Source: Sphingobacterium sp. SRCM116780 (lineage in GTDB: Bacteria; Bacteroidota; Bacteroidia; Sphingobacteriales; Sphingobacteriaceae). From it: DNA of 64,000 nt. Below are positions 8,897 to 19,800 of this stretch, piece by piece; position 1 is the first letter of the stretch; each line of letters starts with the position of its first letter. The position numbers and the translations under genes were made by a program. The notes beneath the pieces are model-generated. The model had not been told where the DNA came from. It made no database searches and saw only the letters and a program-made list of their open reading frames with translations. The stretch is from contig NZ_CP090446.1 of NCBI RefSeq assembly GCF_021442025.1, positions 1,612,001 through 1,676,000 of the forward strand, given 5' to 3'.

Positions 8897-9463
8897 ATGT
8901 TTAGCGAACTTGATCCACAAACAGGATGTTTATTAATATCCGAACCCTTTATGCTTGATCCACATTTTGAAAGATCAGTGATCTTGTTATGTGACCATGA
9001 TCAGAAAGAAGGGACATTAGGATTTATTCTCAATCAAAAAGTTGTTGGAACTGTTGGAGACTTAATTAAAGAAATCTCAGGTTGTTCATTCCCCCTACAT
9101 ATTGGAGGTCCAGTTGCGCAGAATGAGTTATTCTTCATTCATGCTAGATTTGATTTACTATTAAGTGGAGAAGAAATACGGGAGAATATATACTTTGGAG
9201 GAGATGCGGAACTCCTATTTTCCTTGATAAATGAGAACAAAATAAAGGAAGAAGATATCAAGTTTTTCATCGGTTATTCTGGCTGGCAACCTGATCAATT
9301 GGACAAGGAAATAAAAGAAAATAGCTGGGCTGTACAGAACAAATTTCATTCTTCATTAGTCTTTGAAAATGACACCGAACTACTTTGGAAACAATCAGTT
9401 ATAAGTTTAGGTGCAAAATATGCACATGTTGCTAATTTCCCTAAATCTCCTAACTTAAATTAA
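8897..9463 (+). CDS. YqgE/AlgH family protein
   Basis: Conserved cytoplasmic protein of the UPF0301 (YqgE/AlgH) family, 188 residues, full length. The N-terminus has the family pattern GCLLISEPFMLDPHFERSVI followed by EGTLGFILNQ; further on are LHIGGPV and FIGYSGWQPDQLDKE. The biochemical role is not established; in pseudomonads AlgH has been linked to alginate regulation, which need not apply here. It is divergent from pdxH across about 125 bp. No catalytic residue can be assigned from the sequence. Confidence 0.93.
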   Translation: MFSELDPQTGCLLISEPFMLDPHFERSVILLCDHDQKEGTLGFILNQKVVGTVGDLIKEISGCSFPLHIGGPVAQNELFFIHARFDLLLSGEEIRENIYFGGDAELLFSLINENKIKEEDIKFFIGYSGWQPDQLDKEIKENSWAVQNKFHSSLVFENDTELLWKQSVISLGAKYAHVANFPKSPNLN

Positions 9464-9519
9464 ATTATTTTTTTGACCTATATTTTTTATAATAAAATAT
9501 GATGTTGATTATTTTTTAG

Positions 9520-9527
9520 TATATTTG
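9520..9527 (+). promoter_or_regulatory. -7 promoter box for the cold-shock gene, with long leader
   Basis: TATATTTG matches TAnnTTTG. If used, it gives a 5' untranslated region of about 155 nt before the ATG at 9688. Long structured leaders are a known feature of cold-shock mRNAs; no specific fold was established here. Confidence 0.5.
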
Positions 9528-9687
9528 TGACAATAAGCAGAGTCCCTACGTTTTAAAACAATTCAATTATCTTGTTCGAGATATGGCTTTCACCTTTTGA
9601 TTTTAGTTAACTCACTGACTTTTGTTTATTTTAAACTGCTAAAATTGAGTGGTTTTATATGGTATAATATTAATTTTAAATAAATAA

Positions 9688-10137
9688 ATGAGTAGTTCAG
9701 AAAGCTTTAGCAAAAAAGAAAAAGAGAAAAAAAAGTTAAAAAAGAAACAAGATAAAGAGCAAAAAAAAGAAGACAGAAAGAACAATACCGATAAAGGTAA
9801 AAGTTTAGAAGAGATGTTTGCTTATGTCGATGAATTTGGAAATATAACTTCAACACCTCCAGATCCTACAAAAAAACAAAAAATTAATGTAGAAGATATT
9901 GCTATATCAACTGCTAAATATGAAGCAAATCCAGAAGATTTAATTAAATCTGGTATCGTGAACTTTTACAATACAGATAAAGGATTTGGTTTTATTCGTG
10001 ACCTTAAAACTCAAGATAAAATATTTTTCCACGTTAATGGTTTAATCGACGCTGTTAAAGAAAATGATAAAGTAACATTTGAAACGGAAAAAGGACTTAA
10101 AGGTCTGAATGCGGTAAATGTTAAGTTACAAAAGTAA
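9688..10137 (+). CDS. Cold-shock domain protein with lysine-rich N-terminal extension
   Basis: A 149-residue nucleic-acid-binding protein. The C-terminal 65 residues are a cold-shock domain (OB fold): GIVNFYNTDKGFGFIRD contains the RNP1-like KGFGFI, and KIFFHVNGL the RNP2-like FFH. The first 40 residues are almost only Lys, Glu, Asp and Gln, a disordered extension that could give non-specific RNA contacts. Family knowledge suggests an RNA chaperone that melts structures at low temperature. The long leader from the -7 box at 9520 supports post-transcriptional control of this type. A strong terminator follows at 10156. The organisation resembles known Bacteroidota cold-shock proteins of about 150 residues. 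Confidence 0.92.
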   Translation: MSSSESFSKKEKEKKKLKKKQDKEQKKEDRKNNTDKGKSLEEMFAYVDEFGNITSTPPDPTKKQKINVEDIAISTAKYEANPEDLIKSGIVNFYNTDKGFGFIRDLKTQDKIFFHVNGLIDAVKENDKVTFETEKGLKGLNAVNVKLQK

Positions 10138-10155
10138 TAACAAGCAATATAATTT

Positions 10156-10190
10156 AAGAGGGATTTATTCATTAAATCCCTCTTTTGTTT
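10156..10190 (+). terminator. Intrinsic terminator after the cold-shock gene
   Basis: A perfect 12-bp stem (10156-10167 with 10173-10184) with a 5-nt loop is followed by TTTTG TTTTA on the plus strand. Confidence 0.8.
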
Positions 10191-10375
10191 TATACCCATT
10201 AGGATTGTTCTCCGCATTCCTAAATCGATCATTCTGCATAGAGAATAAATTCTTCCTAATTAATTTAAATATAAAAGTTAGATCCGCAGTTTTTCAATTG
10301 CAATCAATAAACTGACTTTAATTTGAAACACATTCAATTGAAAACCATTATATTTATTTCATAAAACAGCACGAT

Positions 10376-11281
10376 ATGAGTTCGGAAAACCTTCAAGATT
10401 TTTATCACAGATTACAGATACAAATTCCAGGAGAAAAAGACTATCCTTTAAAAAATGCTGATTATGGTCATATCAGCGTATTCTCTCGAGGGCATTGTAA
10501 ACCCACCACACCATATATTAAGCGAGATTTTTTTAAGATTTCTTTGATTATAGGTCGAGGTGAATTGCATTATGCAGAGAGATGGATAAAGATCGATCGC
10601 CCTGCTTTACTTTTTTCGAATCCAATGATTCCTTATTCATGGGAAAATGTACAACATGATCAAAATGGATGGTTTTGTGTGTTTGATAACGATTTTATTA
10701 ATAGCAATGGAAATTCACATATTTTTAAGGAATCGCGGTTGATGGATGTAAGTGAAAACCCTATTTATTTTCTAACTGATGATCAAGTAAAGTCATTGAA
10801 CAGTTTATTTATGAAAATAGATGATACTTTGCAATCTGATTATGCTTTTCGTTTTGATTTAGCGAGGACGTATATTGAATTGTTGGTACACGAAGGGTTA
10901 AAGTTAAAACCCGTTGAAGTATACGAAATTGGCAATAAGGCAAGTTCAAGAATCTCACACTTGTTTCTTGAGCTATTAGAACGCCAATTCCCCATTCAGA
11001 ATCAAGAGGGTTTACTATTGAAAAATCCAGCGGATTTTGCCGCACAGCTTTTTATTCACCCTAATCATTTGAATAAAGCACTAAAAGAAGAAACTGGAAA
11101 AACAACGAGTGAACTTATTGCAGAAAGGACGACTAGAGAAGCACAACGCCTTTTAAAGCAAACGGATTGGCAAATCGCTGAAATTGCCTATGCATTGGGT
11201 TTTGAATACCCTTCATATTTCAACAACTTCATAAAAAAACGAACACAAAGGACGCCCATGCAATTGCGACAAACAGTTTGA
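10376..11281 (+). CDS. AraC family transcriptional regulator
   Basis: A 301-residue DNA-binding regulator. The N-terminal part is a cupin-like sensing domain (HISVFSRGHCK to about residue 150). The C-terminal 100 residues hold two helix-turn-helix motifs: FAAQLFIHPNHLNKALKEE and the second around IAEIAYALGFEYPSYFNNF, ending in the family signature RTQRTPMQLR. The ligand is unknown. It lies directly upstream of an aldo/keto reductase gene on the same strand. Two exact 13-bp direct repeats 21 bp apart overlap its stop codon and precede the reductase promoter, so the reductase is the obvious target. No terminator separates the two genes. Confidence 0.93.
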   Translation: MSSENLQDFYHRLQIQIPGEKDYPLKNADYGHISVFSRGHCKPTTPYIKRDFFKISLIIGRGELHYAERWIKIDRPALLFSNPMIPYSWENVQHDQNGWFCVFDNDFINSNGNSHIFKESRLMDVSENPIYFLTDDQVKSLNSLFMKIDDTLQSDYAFRFDLARTYIELLVHEGLKLKPVEVYEIGNKASSRISHLFLELLERQFPIQNQEGLLLKNPADFAAQLFIHPNHLNKALKEETGKTTSELIAERTTREAQRLLKQTDWQIAEIAYALGFEYPSYFNNFIKKRTQRTPMQLRQTV

Positions 11282-11311
11282 TTAGTATAATTAATGACTT
11301 GATTAGTATAA
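11278..11311 (+). promoter_or_regulatory. Candidate AraC-type operator: two 13-bp direct repeats
   Basis: TTGATTAGTATAA occurs exactly at 11278-11290 and again at 11299-11311. The 21-bp start-to-start distance is two helical turns, the usual geometry of AraC-family sites. The second repeat ends 21 bp before the -7 box at 11333, where an activator would contact RNA polymerase. Confidence 0.6.
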
Positions 11312-11332
11312 GCTGTAAAGAAATGTTGCTCC

Positions 11333-11340
11333 TATCTTTG
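11333..11340 (+). promoter_or_regulatory. -7 promoter box for the aldo/keto reductase
   Basis: TATCTTTG matches TAnnTTTG 20 nt before the ATG at 11361. No good -33 element is seen at the expected distance, which fits an activator-dependent promoter. Confidence 0.55.
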
Positions 11341-11360
11341 TTATATCAAAAAGATAAGAT

Positions 11361-12360
<1,000 letters not shown>

Positions 12361-12362
<2 letters not shown>

Positions 12363-12397
12363 ATCAAAAAAGCACCATATTGGTGCTTTTTTGATTT
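12361..12397. terminator. Bidirectional terminator between the reductase and the GNAT-nitrilase gene
   Basis: A perfect 17-bp inverted repeat (12361-12377 with 12381-12397) with a 3-nt loop. Both flanks are A/T runs, so it can stop transcription from both convergent genes. Confidence 0.85.
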
Positions 12398-12435
12398 AAC
12401 AATAAGTACATGATCCAAATAAGATTATACTCATC

Positions 12436-13947
12436 CTATTTTAACAATTTTACCTCATACAGATCCTTTCTACGATCTTTCATTACTTTCACAGTCCCAT
12501 ACTCATGCAAATCTCGAAGTGCATACAAATCCACATCTGCAATTAACACCATTTCAGTATTTGGTGTCGCTTCCGCTTTAATTGCGTTGTTTGGAAAGGC
12601 AAAATCTGAGGGTGTAAAAACAGCAGACTGCGAATATTGAATATCCATATTATTTACCCGAGGTAAATTGCCAACTGAACCTGCAATGGCCACATAACAT
12701 TCATTTTCAATGGCACGTGCTTGCGCACAAGTTCTCACTCGAATGTAGCCATTTTGTGTATCCGTCATAAACGGTACAAATAGAATTTGCATACCTTGAT
12801 CTGCTAATATTCGACTCAACTCTGGAAATTCAACATCATAACAGATCAATAAACCAACCTTGCCACAATCGGTATCAAATACTTTAACCTCACTTCCACC
12901 GATCATACCGTAATATTTAGATTCATTAGGTGTAATATGTATTTTTTTAAACGAATCTAATTTCCCGTTTCTATGACATAAATAAGATATATTATACAAT
13001 TTTTTATGCTCCATAATCGGCATTGATCCAGCAATAATATTGACATTATAAGAAACAGCCAATTGCTGAATCTTATCGATAATCTCCGCGGTTTTCTCCG
13101 CTAGTTTTTCCATCGCCAACCGTTCAGGAAGCTCATTGTATGGGCTCATTAAAGGTGAATTGAAAAACTCGGGGAACATAATAAAATCTGTTCCATAATC
13201 ACTCACCGTATCAACAAAGAATTCAATCTGGTCATAGAAAGCTTCGATATTATCAAACAAGCGCATCTGCCATTGCACTAGCCCCAAACGGATCGTTTGT
13301 TTTGTTGTCGAAATAGATCGGGTCTCCGACTCGTAATAAATATTATTCCATTCCAATAACGTCGCAAATTCCATCGATTCGGAATCTTCAGGCAAGTAAT
13401 GCTTCAGTATTTTTTTTACGTGAAAATCATTCGACAGTTGAAAAGTTAAGGTTGGGTCATAAATTTCTTTACGTTTTACCTTTTCAATATAAGTCCTAGG
13501 ACTCATTTTATCCGAATAGTTATGATAATTTGGGATTCTTCCACCTGCCACTATAGACTTCAAGTTCATCTGTTCACATAATTCTTTTCTTGAATCATAC
13601 AGACGTCTACCTAAACGAAGCGCACGATGGTCAGGGTGTACAAAAACTTCTATACCATATAAGGTGTCACCGTCATCATTATGTTTAGAAAATTTACCGT
13701 TGTCAATGATCTCGTAATAACTGTCGTAGATATTATTCTTTTTTGAGTTTAAAATAATCGACAATGCACAAGCCACTACGTGGCCATCGATCTCTACACA
13801 CAATTGTCCTTCAGGAAATAGATCGATTAAGTCAACGATATTTTCTCGTGTCCATACCTCTCCCCCTGTACCTTGATAAGCTTCTGTCATTGATCTTCTC
13901 AAATCAACATAATCCTTCTTCGTCAAGTTCCTAACCTGAATATCCAT
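12436..13947 (-). CDS. Bifunctional GNAT acetyltransferase / carbon-nitrogen hydrolase
   Basis: A 503-residue fusion. Residues 1 to about 190 form a GNAT N-acetyltransferase domain; VHPDHRALRLGRRLYDSR matches the acetyl-CoA-binding motif A. Residues from about 222 form a nitrilase-superfamily domain with the Glu-Lys-Cys triad in FIMFPEFFN, FKKIHITPNE and GLLICYDVEFPE. Such fusions are known in several bacteria; amidase or N-acyl-transfer chemistry on a small amine or amide is expected, but no substrate is established. It is a single gene, convergent with the aldo/keto reductase, with a 131-bp gap to the next minus-strand unit. The two active sites appear intact, so both activities may be used in sequence. 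Confidence 0.9.
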   Translation of the reverse strand: MDIQVRNLTKKDYVDLRRSMTEAYQGTGGEVWTRENIVDLIDLFPEGQLCVEIDGHVVACALSIILNSKKNNIYDSYYEIIDNGKFSKHNDDGDTLYGIEVFVHPDHRALRLGRRLYDSRKELCEQMNLKSIVAGGRIPNYHNYSDKMSPRTYIEKVKRKEIYDPTLTFQLSNDFHVKKILKHYLPEDSESMEFATLLEWNNIYYESETRSISTTKQTIRLGLVQWQMRLFDNIEAFYDQIEFFVDTVSDYGTDFIMFPEFFNSPLMSPYNELPERLAMEKLAEKTAEIIDKIQQLAVSYNVNIIAGSMPIMEHKKLYNISYLCHRNGKLDSFKKIHITPNESKYYGMIGGSEVKVFDTDCGKVGLLICYDVEFPELSRILADQGMQILFVPFMTDTQNGYIRVRTCAQARAIENECYVAIAGSVGNLPRVNNMDIQYSQSAVFTPSDFAFPNNAIKAEATPNTEMVLIADVDLYALRDLHEYGTVKVMKDRRKDLYEVKLLK

Positions 13948-14009
13948 AAAGTAAAATTTTTTAGTTACCTAGTTAAAACAAAATTCACGCCTAAAAGACT
14001 TTTAAGCAA

Positions 14010-14041
14010 AAAGAGCTAGAACAATGATGTCCTAGCTCTTT
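14010..14041 (-). terminator. Terminator after the M42 peptidase-DUF3467 unit
   Basis: A 10-bp stem (AAAGAGCTAG arm at 14010-14019 with 14032-14041) is followed by a T run on the minus strand. Confidence 0.75.
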
Positions 14042-14078
14042 CCTTACGGTTTCTTTATCGCTTTAAAAGCAATAATAT

Positions 14079-14411
14079 TTACGCTTGACCAGTTGTTCCA
14101 CCAAAAGGGAAAGCTACAGTTGGATCACCACCGATAACTGTAGCATCAGAAACCTGATTACCAGCAGCAGCGATAGCATCAAAGCGAGTCACATTATCTT
14201 GCAATGCACCTAACAAACGTTTAGCATGTTCAGGTGTCAAAACGATTCTAGATTTCACTTTAGCTTTCGGCACACCTGGCATTACACGTACGAAATCAAT
14301 CACAAATTCTGTGTTTGAGTGTGTAATGATCGCTAGATTTGAGTAGATTCCTTCTGCTACTTCTTCTGTCAACTCGATACTCAATTCGTTTTGATTTTGA
14401 TTATTTTCCAT
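14079..14411 (-). CDS. DUF3467 domain protein
   Basis: A 110-residue cytoplasmic protein of the DUF3467 family. Recognisable segments are EEVAEGIYSNLAIITHSNTE, FVIDFVRVMPGVPKAKVKSR and TPEHAKRLLGAL. The family is widespread in Bacteroidota and other phyla and has no established function; the compact beta-rich start and following helix suggest a small single domain. It lies 36 nt after the M42 peptidase gene on the same strand and is followed by a terminator, so the two probably form an operon. The tail is rich in Gly and Ala and likely disordered. Confidence 0.88.
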   Translation of the reverse strand: MENNQNQNELSIELTEEVAEGIYSNLAIITHSNTEFVIDFVRVMPGVPKAKVKSRIVLTPEHAKRLLGALQDNVTRFDAIAAAGNQVSDATVIGGDPTVAFPFGGTTGQA

Positions 14412-14447
14412 AAAATTTATTATAAGTATTTAATATATGTTTTTATT

Positions 14448-15569
14448 CTAGTTGGTAAAAGTTCTAAAATCTTGTCCTGCCTTAATATTCAACAATGTCT
14501 CATAAATCAAACGGATAACATTATCAACATCCTCTTTATGTACCATTTCTACTGTTGTATGCATATAACGTAAAGGAAGAGAAATCAACGCAGAAGGCAC
14601 ACCCCCATTACTATACGCAAAAGCATCTGTATCTGTTCCAGTAGAACGTGACGATGCCTGACGTTGAAATGGAATCGCATTTTTTTCTGCGACTTTCACC
14701 AACAGCTTATTCAGATTAATCTGAACGGCTGGCGCATATGACAATACTGGGCCAGCTCCTGATGCCAGATCTCCTTGCGTGACTTTATTGATCATTGGCG
14801 TTTGTGTATCATGCGTCACATCCGTTACTATCGCCACATTAGGCTTGATACGATCAGCAATCATTTCCGCGCCACGAAGACCAATTTCTTCCTGAACCGA
14901 ATTTACAATATATAATCCAAAAGGCAAATCTTTTTTATTTTCCTTTAATAATCGAGCCACCTCTGCAATCATGAAACCACCAGCGCGATTGTCCATTGCG
15001 CGACCTACATAATAGCGATTATTTAAAATACTGAATTCATCTTCATAAGTAATGACACAGCCAACATGAACACCTAACGCTTCTACTTCCTCTTTAGAAA
15101 TACATCCACAATCCAAGAAAATATTCTTCAAAGTAGGTGATTCTTCTTTTTCTCCAGATCGAGTGTGTATAGCAGGCCATCCAAAAACAGCTTTTACAAA
15201 CCCTTTATCTGTGTGGATATTCACCTTCTTTGACGGTGCTATCTGATGATCGGAACCACCATTACGAATAACAGAGATCAACCCATCTTTACTAATATAG
15301 TTGACAAACCAAGAAATCTCATCTGCATGTGCCTCAATGACTACTTTGTAATCAGCTTTGGGATTGATCACACCTACAGCTGTACCATAATTATCTGTAA
15401 ATGTTTCGTCAACATACGGTTTTAAATAATCTAACCAAAGTCGTTGTCCCTCCCATTCGAATCCTGTAGGTGAAGGATTATTAATATATTTTTCAAAAAA
15501 AGAAATGGAATCCTTTGTTACGATAGAAATATGCTTATCTGCTTTCTTCTTCTTATCTGCCATGCTCAT
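14448..15569 (-). CDS. M42 family metallo-aminopeptidase
   Basis: Cytoplasmic dinuclear-metal aminopeptidase of the M42 (tetrahedral TET/glutamyl aminopeptidase) family, 373 residues. Metal and catalytic residues are visible in EAHADEISW (His and Asp), AMDNRAGGF (Asp), QEEIGLRGA (Glu-Glu), VTDVTHDT (Asp) and the C-terminal MHTTVEMVHKEDV (His). The family cleaves N-terminal residues from short peptides and works downstream of larger peptidases. It starts MSMADKKKK; a second ATG two codons later is equally possible. It leads a two-gene unit with the DUF3467 protein and is divergent from lgt. Confidence 0.93.
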   Translation of the reverse strand: MSMADKKKKADKHISIVTKDSISFFEKYINNPSPTGFEWEGQRLWLDYLKPYVDETFTDNYGTAVGVINPKADYKVVIEAHADEISWFVNYISKDGLISVIRNGGSDHQIAPSKKVNIHTDKGFVKAVFGWPAIHTRSGEKEESPTLKNIFLDCGCISKEEVEALGVHVGCVITYEDEFSILNNRYYVGRAMDNRAGGFMIAEVARLLKENKKDLPFGLYIVNSVQEEIGLRGAEMIADRIKPNVAIVTDVTHDTQTPMINKVTQGDLASGAGPVLSYAPAVQINLNKLLVKVAEKNAIPFQRQASSRSTGTDTDAFAYSNGGVPSALISLPLRYMHTTVEMVHKEDVDNVIRLIYETLLNIKAGQDFRTFTN

Positions 15570-15697
15570 TATTTAATTATCGTCGTCAAATTATGAAAAA
15601 TTATAATAAAGACAAAAGCAAAAGCAGATTTTATTTCGAAGAAAGCATAGATAGCAAAATCTGACCCCTTTTACACGGGTTCCTTTCAAAATCATAG

Positions 15698-15726
15698 TTT
15701 GAAAATGATTTTAAACATTATATTTA
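15698..15726 (+). promoter_or_regulatory. Promoter for lgt
   Basis: TTTG at 15698-15701, a 17-nt spacer and TATATTTA at 15719-15726 resemble the Bacteroidota -33/-7 promoter, with one mismatch to TAnnTTTG. It lies 25 nt before the lgt ATG. Confidence 0.5.
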
Positions 15727-15751
15727 CAGCTGTAAAAATTAATTAGATAAT

Positions 15752-16576
15752 ATGGAGAGTTTATTCAGCGTCATTCACTGGAATTTAGATCATGAAATAT
15801 TTAAAATAGGCACATTCGGTCTTCGTTATTATTCATTATGTTGGTTAGCAGCATTTGGAGTATCGTATATAATTATGCTTAAAATATTTAAAAATGAAAA
15901 TAAGAGTCAAGAATTGTTGGACAAATTAAGCATTTATATATTTTTAGGCACTTTAATAGGTGCCAGATTAGGACATTGTCTTTTCTATGAATTTGATTAT
16001 TATAAAGACCACTTATTGGAGATAGTGTTACCATTCAGATTTGTCAATAGTCAATTTCAAATGACTGGATTTGCGGGACTGGCAAGTCATGGAGGAGCTA
16101 TAGGTATATTAGCAGCTTTATATTTATTCTGTCGTAAAACCAAAACAGATTTTCTATGGCTAGCAGATCGTCTTGTTGTTGTCGTACCGATTGCTGGTGC
16201 TCTTATTCGTATTGGTAACTTTTTTAATTCCGAGATGATTGGCCCTAAAACGGATAAACCTTGGGCAGTCATATTTGAACAGATCGATCAAGTACCGCGT
16301 CATCCAGGGCAGCTATATGAGGCTATTGCTTATATCATTATCTTTTTCATTATTGTTTACTTATTTAGAAGCAAGAAAATACAAAAACCGGGTGCCCTAA
16401 TGGGTATTTTCTTTGTTTTACTATTCTCCGCTCGACTATATCTTGAAAACTTCAAAATTGATCAAGAAGATTTTGAACAAGGTATGGCACTCAATATGGG
16501 ACAGCTATTAAGCATACCCTTTATTTTAGTTGGTTTGTATTTTATCTTTCGTAAATCAAAGGAAATAAAAGCTTAA
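15752..16576 (+). CDS. lgt: Prolipoprotein diacylglyceryl transferase
   Basis: Inner-membrane enzyme that transfers diacylglycerol from phosphatidylglycerol to the lipobox cysteine of prolipoproteins, the first step of lipoprotein maturation. The 274 residues contain about seven hydrophobic segments. The Lgt signature is present: GLASHGGAIG around residues 109-118 (catalytic-region His113) and RIGNFFNSEMIG at 153-164, plus HPGQLYEA further on. It is a single gene with its own promoter and terminator. Its clients in this window include SusD, the M48 protein and the lipoprotein at 31377. Confidence 0.97.
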   Translation: MESLFSVIHWNLDHEIFKIGTFGLRYYSLCWLAAFGVSYIIMLKIFKNENKSQELLDKLSIYIFLGTLIGARLGHCLFYEFDYYKDHLLEIVLPFRFVNSQFQMTGFAGLASHGGAIGILAALYLFCRKTKTDFLWLADRLVVVVPIAGALIRIGNFFNSEMIGPKTDKPWAVIFEQIDQVPRHPGQLYEAIAYIIIFFIIVYLFRSKKIQKPGALMGIFFVLLFSARLYLENFKIDQEDFEQGMALNMGQLLSIPFILVGLYFIFRKSKEIKA

Positions 16577-16594
16577 TAAGCTGACCTTTAGTCT

Positions 16595-16645
16595 ATCAAA
16601 AAAAAGCTTAGTGATTTAAAAGAATCACTAAGCTTTTTTTTTGAT
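16595..16645. terminator. Terminator after lgt
   Basis: A long inverted repeat (AAGCTTAGTGATT arm, about 21 bp with A and T runs outside) with a short loop follows lgt. It could act in both directions. Confidence 0.85.
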
Positions 16646-16741
16646 ATTAATGTAATAAACATGTTCTACACACATGAATAGTAATGTACTATACTACTTT
16701 ACAACAAGTACATAGAGAAGATGGAACTGATTAAGAATACG

Positions 16742-16788
16742 TATAAAAGAAAAGGGGCTTTACAATGTAAAGCCCCTTTTCTTTTATA
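16742..16788. terminator. Terminator of the TonB-dependent gene, perfect 23-bp stem
   Basis: Positions 16742-16764 and 16766-16788 are exact reverse complements with a single-base centre. The GC core AAGGGGCTTT is flanked by AAAAGA and TTCTTTT. It serves the minus-strand gene that ends at 16802. Confidence 0.85.
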
Positions 16789-16801
16789 AAATCCTGATGT
16801 A

Positions 16802-19800
16802 TTAATTGAAAGTGAACTTCACTCCAAATTGCATATAATATGTTGATGTTATTGATTCATTAACATATGTTGTTGATTTTATTGCATCACCATTATTGTA
16901 ACCTATTTGGAAATTCGGTTTAACAGTACCATCAGGTGTTAGTGCACTCGTATTTTGAGGTCTTAACAACAAGGTATTTGAAGATTTGTAAATTCCCCAA
17001 GAAGAGTTAAACAAATTCCCGATATTAAATACATCCCAATAGAATTCTAAACCATTTTTTCCACCACCAATATTCTTAACGATTTCTTGTGATAAGCGGA
17101 AATCAAATTGATTTCTCCAAGGCATAGTACCACCATTACGCTCAGCATACTTTCCTTTACGTGATTTCAAATAGTCATCACCATCAATCATGTCAAAAAA
17201 CATTTTAGATTGTTGTTCGGCAGTATAAGCTTCTGCATAATTTTTACCAGCACCTGCTTGAGAAGCAGGAATGTTAACGAAATTGATTTCAGATGCATCC
17301 TTAGGAACGTAAATTAAATCATTGTTGTTGCTATTATTATCTCTATTAAAATCACCACCATAAACATAGCTCATTCTTCCAGTTGACGAACCAGAGTAAA
17401 ATAGCGTCATTGCAGTATTCAATTTACCAATCCAATTATTTTTATAAGATAGCATGCCTACTAAACGATTAGGAACAACATTGGTTGTAAAGCCTAATGA
17501 AGGGTCATTTGGATTTCCTGTATTTGTTGGAGGAATTGACCAAAGGTTAGCAATTTGATCCCCTGCTCCATCACCAAAGTTTTTAGCTCCAGAATGCGTG
17601 TAGGCGATTGATCCATTAAAACCATTCCAATTGTTCTTTTGCAATTGGAAAGTAACGGAATAATAGTGACCTCCGTTTGCATTGGTCATATACGTTGGAT
17701 CAAAGCGACCTGTTGCGCCAGGTGTAACCTGACCTGCACTTGTTAATTTATTGATATATTTGTCAGCTGTTGCTGATGGATAAATATATCTATTGTCATT
17801 ATATCCAGCAATATTTAAACGAGTTGGATCAACTAAATTTACATTTTTTGCAACAACAGCGTTGATATCTTTATTATAGATCGCTTCAACAGTTGCTTGG
17901 ATTCCCCAAGGTAATGTATAATCAACCGCTAAACTTGATTTCCAAGCAGATGGAAATTTAAGATCTTTATCCATCGCTGAGATATTAGAAGGAATAATTG
18001 TTCCAGCTTCAGGAATTGTTGAAGGATAATTGGCTTTGATATCTGGAGAGAAGTTTGGCATTTCCGATGCTTGGAAAATCTTAGTTGCTTGAAGCATACC
18101 CGCATCTCCTGATTGAGCAACAATCCAAACAAATGGAATACGACCTGTAAATATACCAGTACCTCCTCGAACGATCAATGAACGATCTCCTAGTGCATCG
18201 TAATTAAAACCAATACGAGGAGAAACCATTAATCTTGATTTCGGCATCGCACCTGTATTCAATTTCAAACCATTAGCAAAAGTTAGATCTGCCACTAGCG
18301 GATGAGTTTTCATTTCGGAAACATCCGGATAGGTAGGTAACTCCAAACGAATACCTCCTGTTAATTTCAATTTACTGTTTACAGTATACTGATCTTGTGC
18401 AAAGAACGAGAATTGATCAAATCGGAAAGAAGGAAAGGCTTGAGAACCATCTGCTGTCAAAGGATAGGTTAAAGCGTAGTTTGCAGGTTTATTTCCATTT
18501 ACAAAATCATCCCAAGAATTGAAAAGATAATATCCTGCACCAAAACGTTGGAAACCATTTTTCGTTTTACTTGTTTCATATTGCACTCCGTAAGTAAAAT
18601 CATGTTTACCTAAAGCATAATTACCATCCCAATATGCAGTAAGTGTTTCTACATCTCGAAGATTTCCATAAGTAAAAGGTTCGTAACCAAAAGTCGTAAT
18701 AATATTATCACCTTCTTTAACATCCACTAATGGAAAATCTGCTCCAGCTGAAGAACGAGGTTCATTTTGATTGACATAAGCAACACGAACCGTATTATTA
18801 GTATTTCCCCATTTACCCGTGTATTCTACTACACCTGAATATAAATTGGTTTCTTGAAAATAGTTTGAATTACTAAAGCTTAATGCATTTGTTCCTGTAC
18901 GACTTAAGTTAGATACACCTGAACCTGTAAAAGAGTTACTAATAGTAGCAGGTGATTTTCCTTTAACTTGGTTATATCTAAAGTTAATTTTGTGATTATT
19001 AGAAATATTCCAATCTATTTTGGCAAATAGTTTATCATTATTGCTTTTGTTTGAGTACCCTTGATAAGCACCTGGATCATAACCATATTTAGAGATTAAA
19101 TAATCATGAACCTCGTTCATAAATTGAGATGTAGGTCTTGCAATATTTGTATTTCCTTGACCATACATTCTATTATTTTCATCATCAGCAATTTTAGTTG
19201 GCCCTGGTTCAGTGGTTTTATTTTGTTCTAAATTGACAAAGAAGAATAATTTATCCTTAATAATTGGTCCCCCTAAACTAACACCATATTGCTTTTCATG
19301 CATATCATTGAAAGGAACTTGTTTATCTTTAACACGAGTACCTTGTTGTTGATCTGAACGTCCTGTATAAAATGCAGATCCAAAAAATTGATTTCTACCT
19401 GAACGTGTTACAGCATTAACTGCTGCACCAGTAAAACCAGATTGACGAACATCAAATGGAGTCACATTGACCACAACTTGTTCAATAGCATCAATTGAAA
19501 TTGGAGATCCATTTGCTGGCATATTTTGACCAATACCAAATTGATTATTAAAATTAGCGCCGTCCACTGTAAAATTATTGGATCGGTAATTACCTCCTCC
19601 AATTGCAGTACCATTCGCTTGTGGTGACAATCTTGTTAAATCATTGATACTTCTAGAAATAGAAGGGAGATTATCAATTTGTTGACGACCTACAACTGTA
19701 GCCGTTCCATTCTTTTCACTTTTAATCGCTCTTCCTGTTACAACAACCTCATCTAAGCTTGTTGAAGATTCTCCGAAGACAGGATTAAGAATGAATGGTT

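Noticed and set aside
10118..10315. Plus-strand frame after the cold-shock gene
   Set aside because: It runs through the strong terminator at 10156 and overlaps the coding end of the cold-shock gene.
16742..16788. Perfect 23-bp inverted repeat as a mobile-element end
   Set aside because: Its GC core with flanking A/T runs and its place between two gene ends fit an intrinsic terminator.
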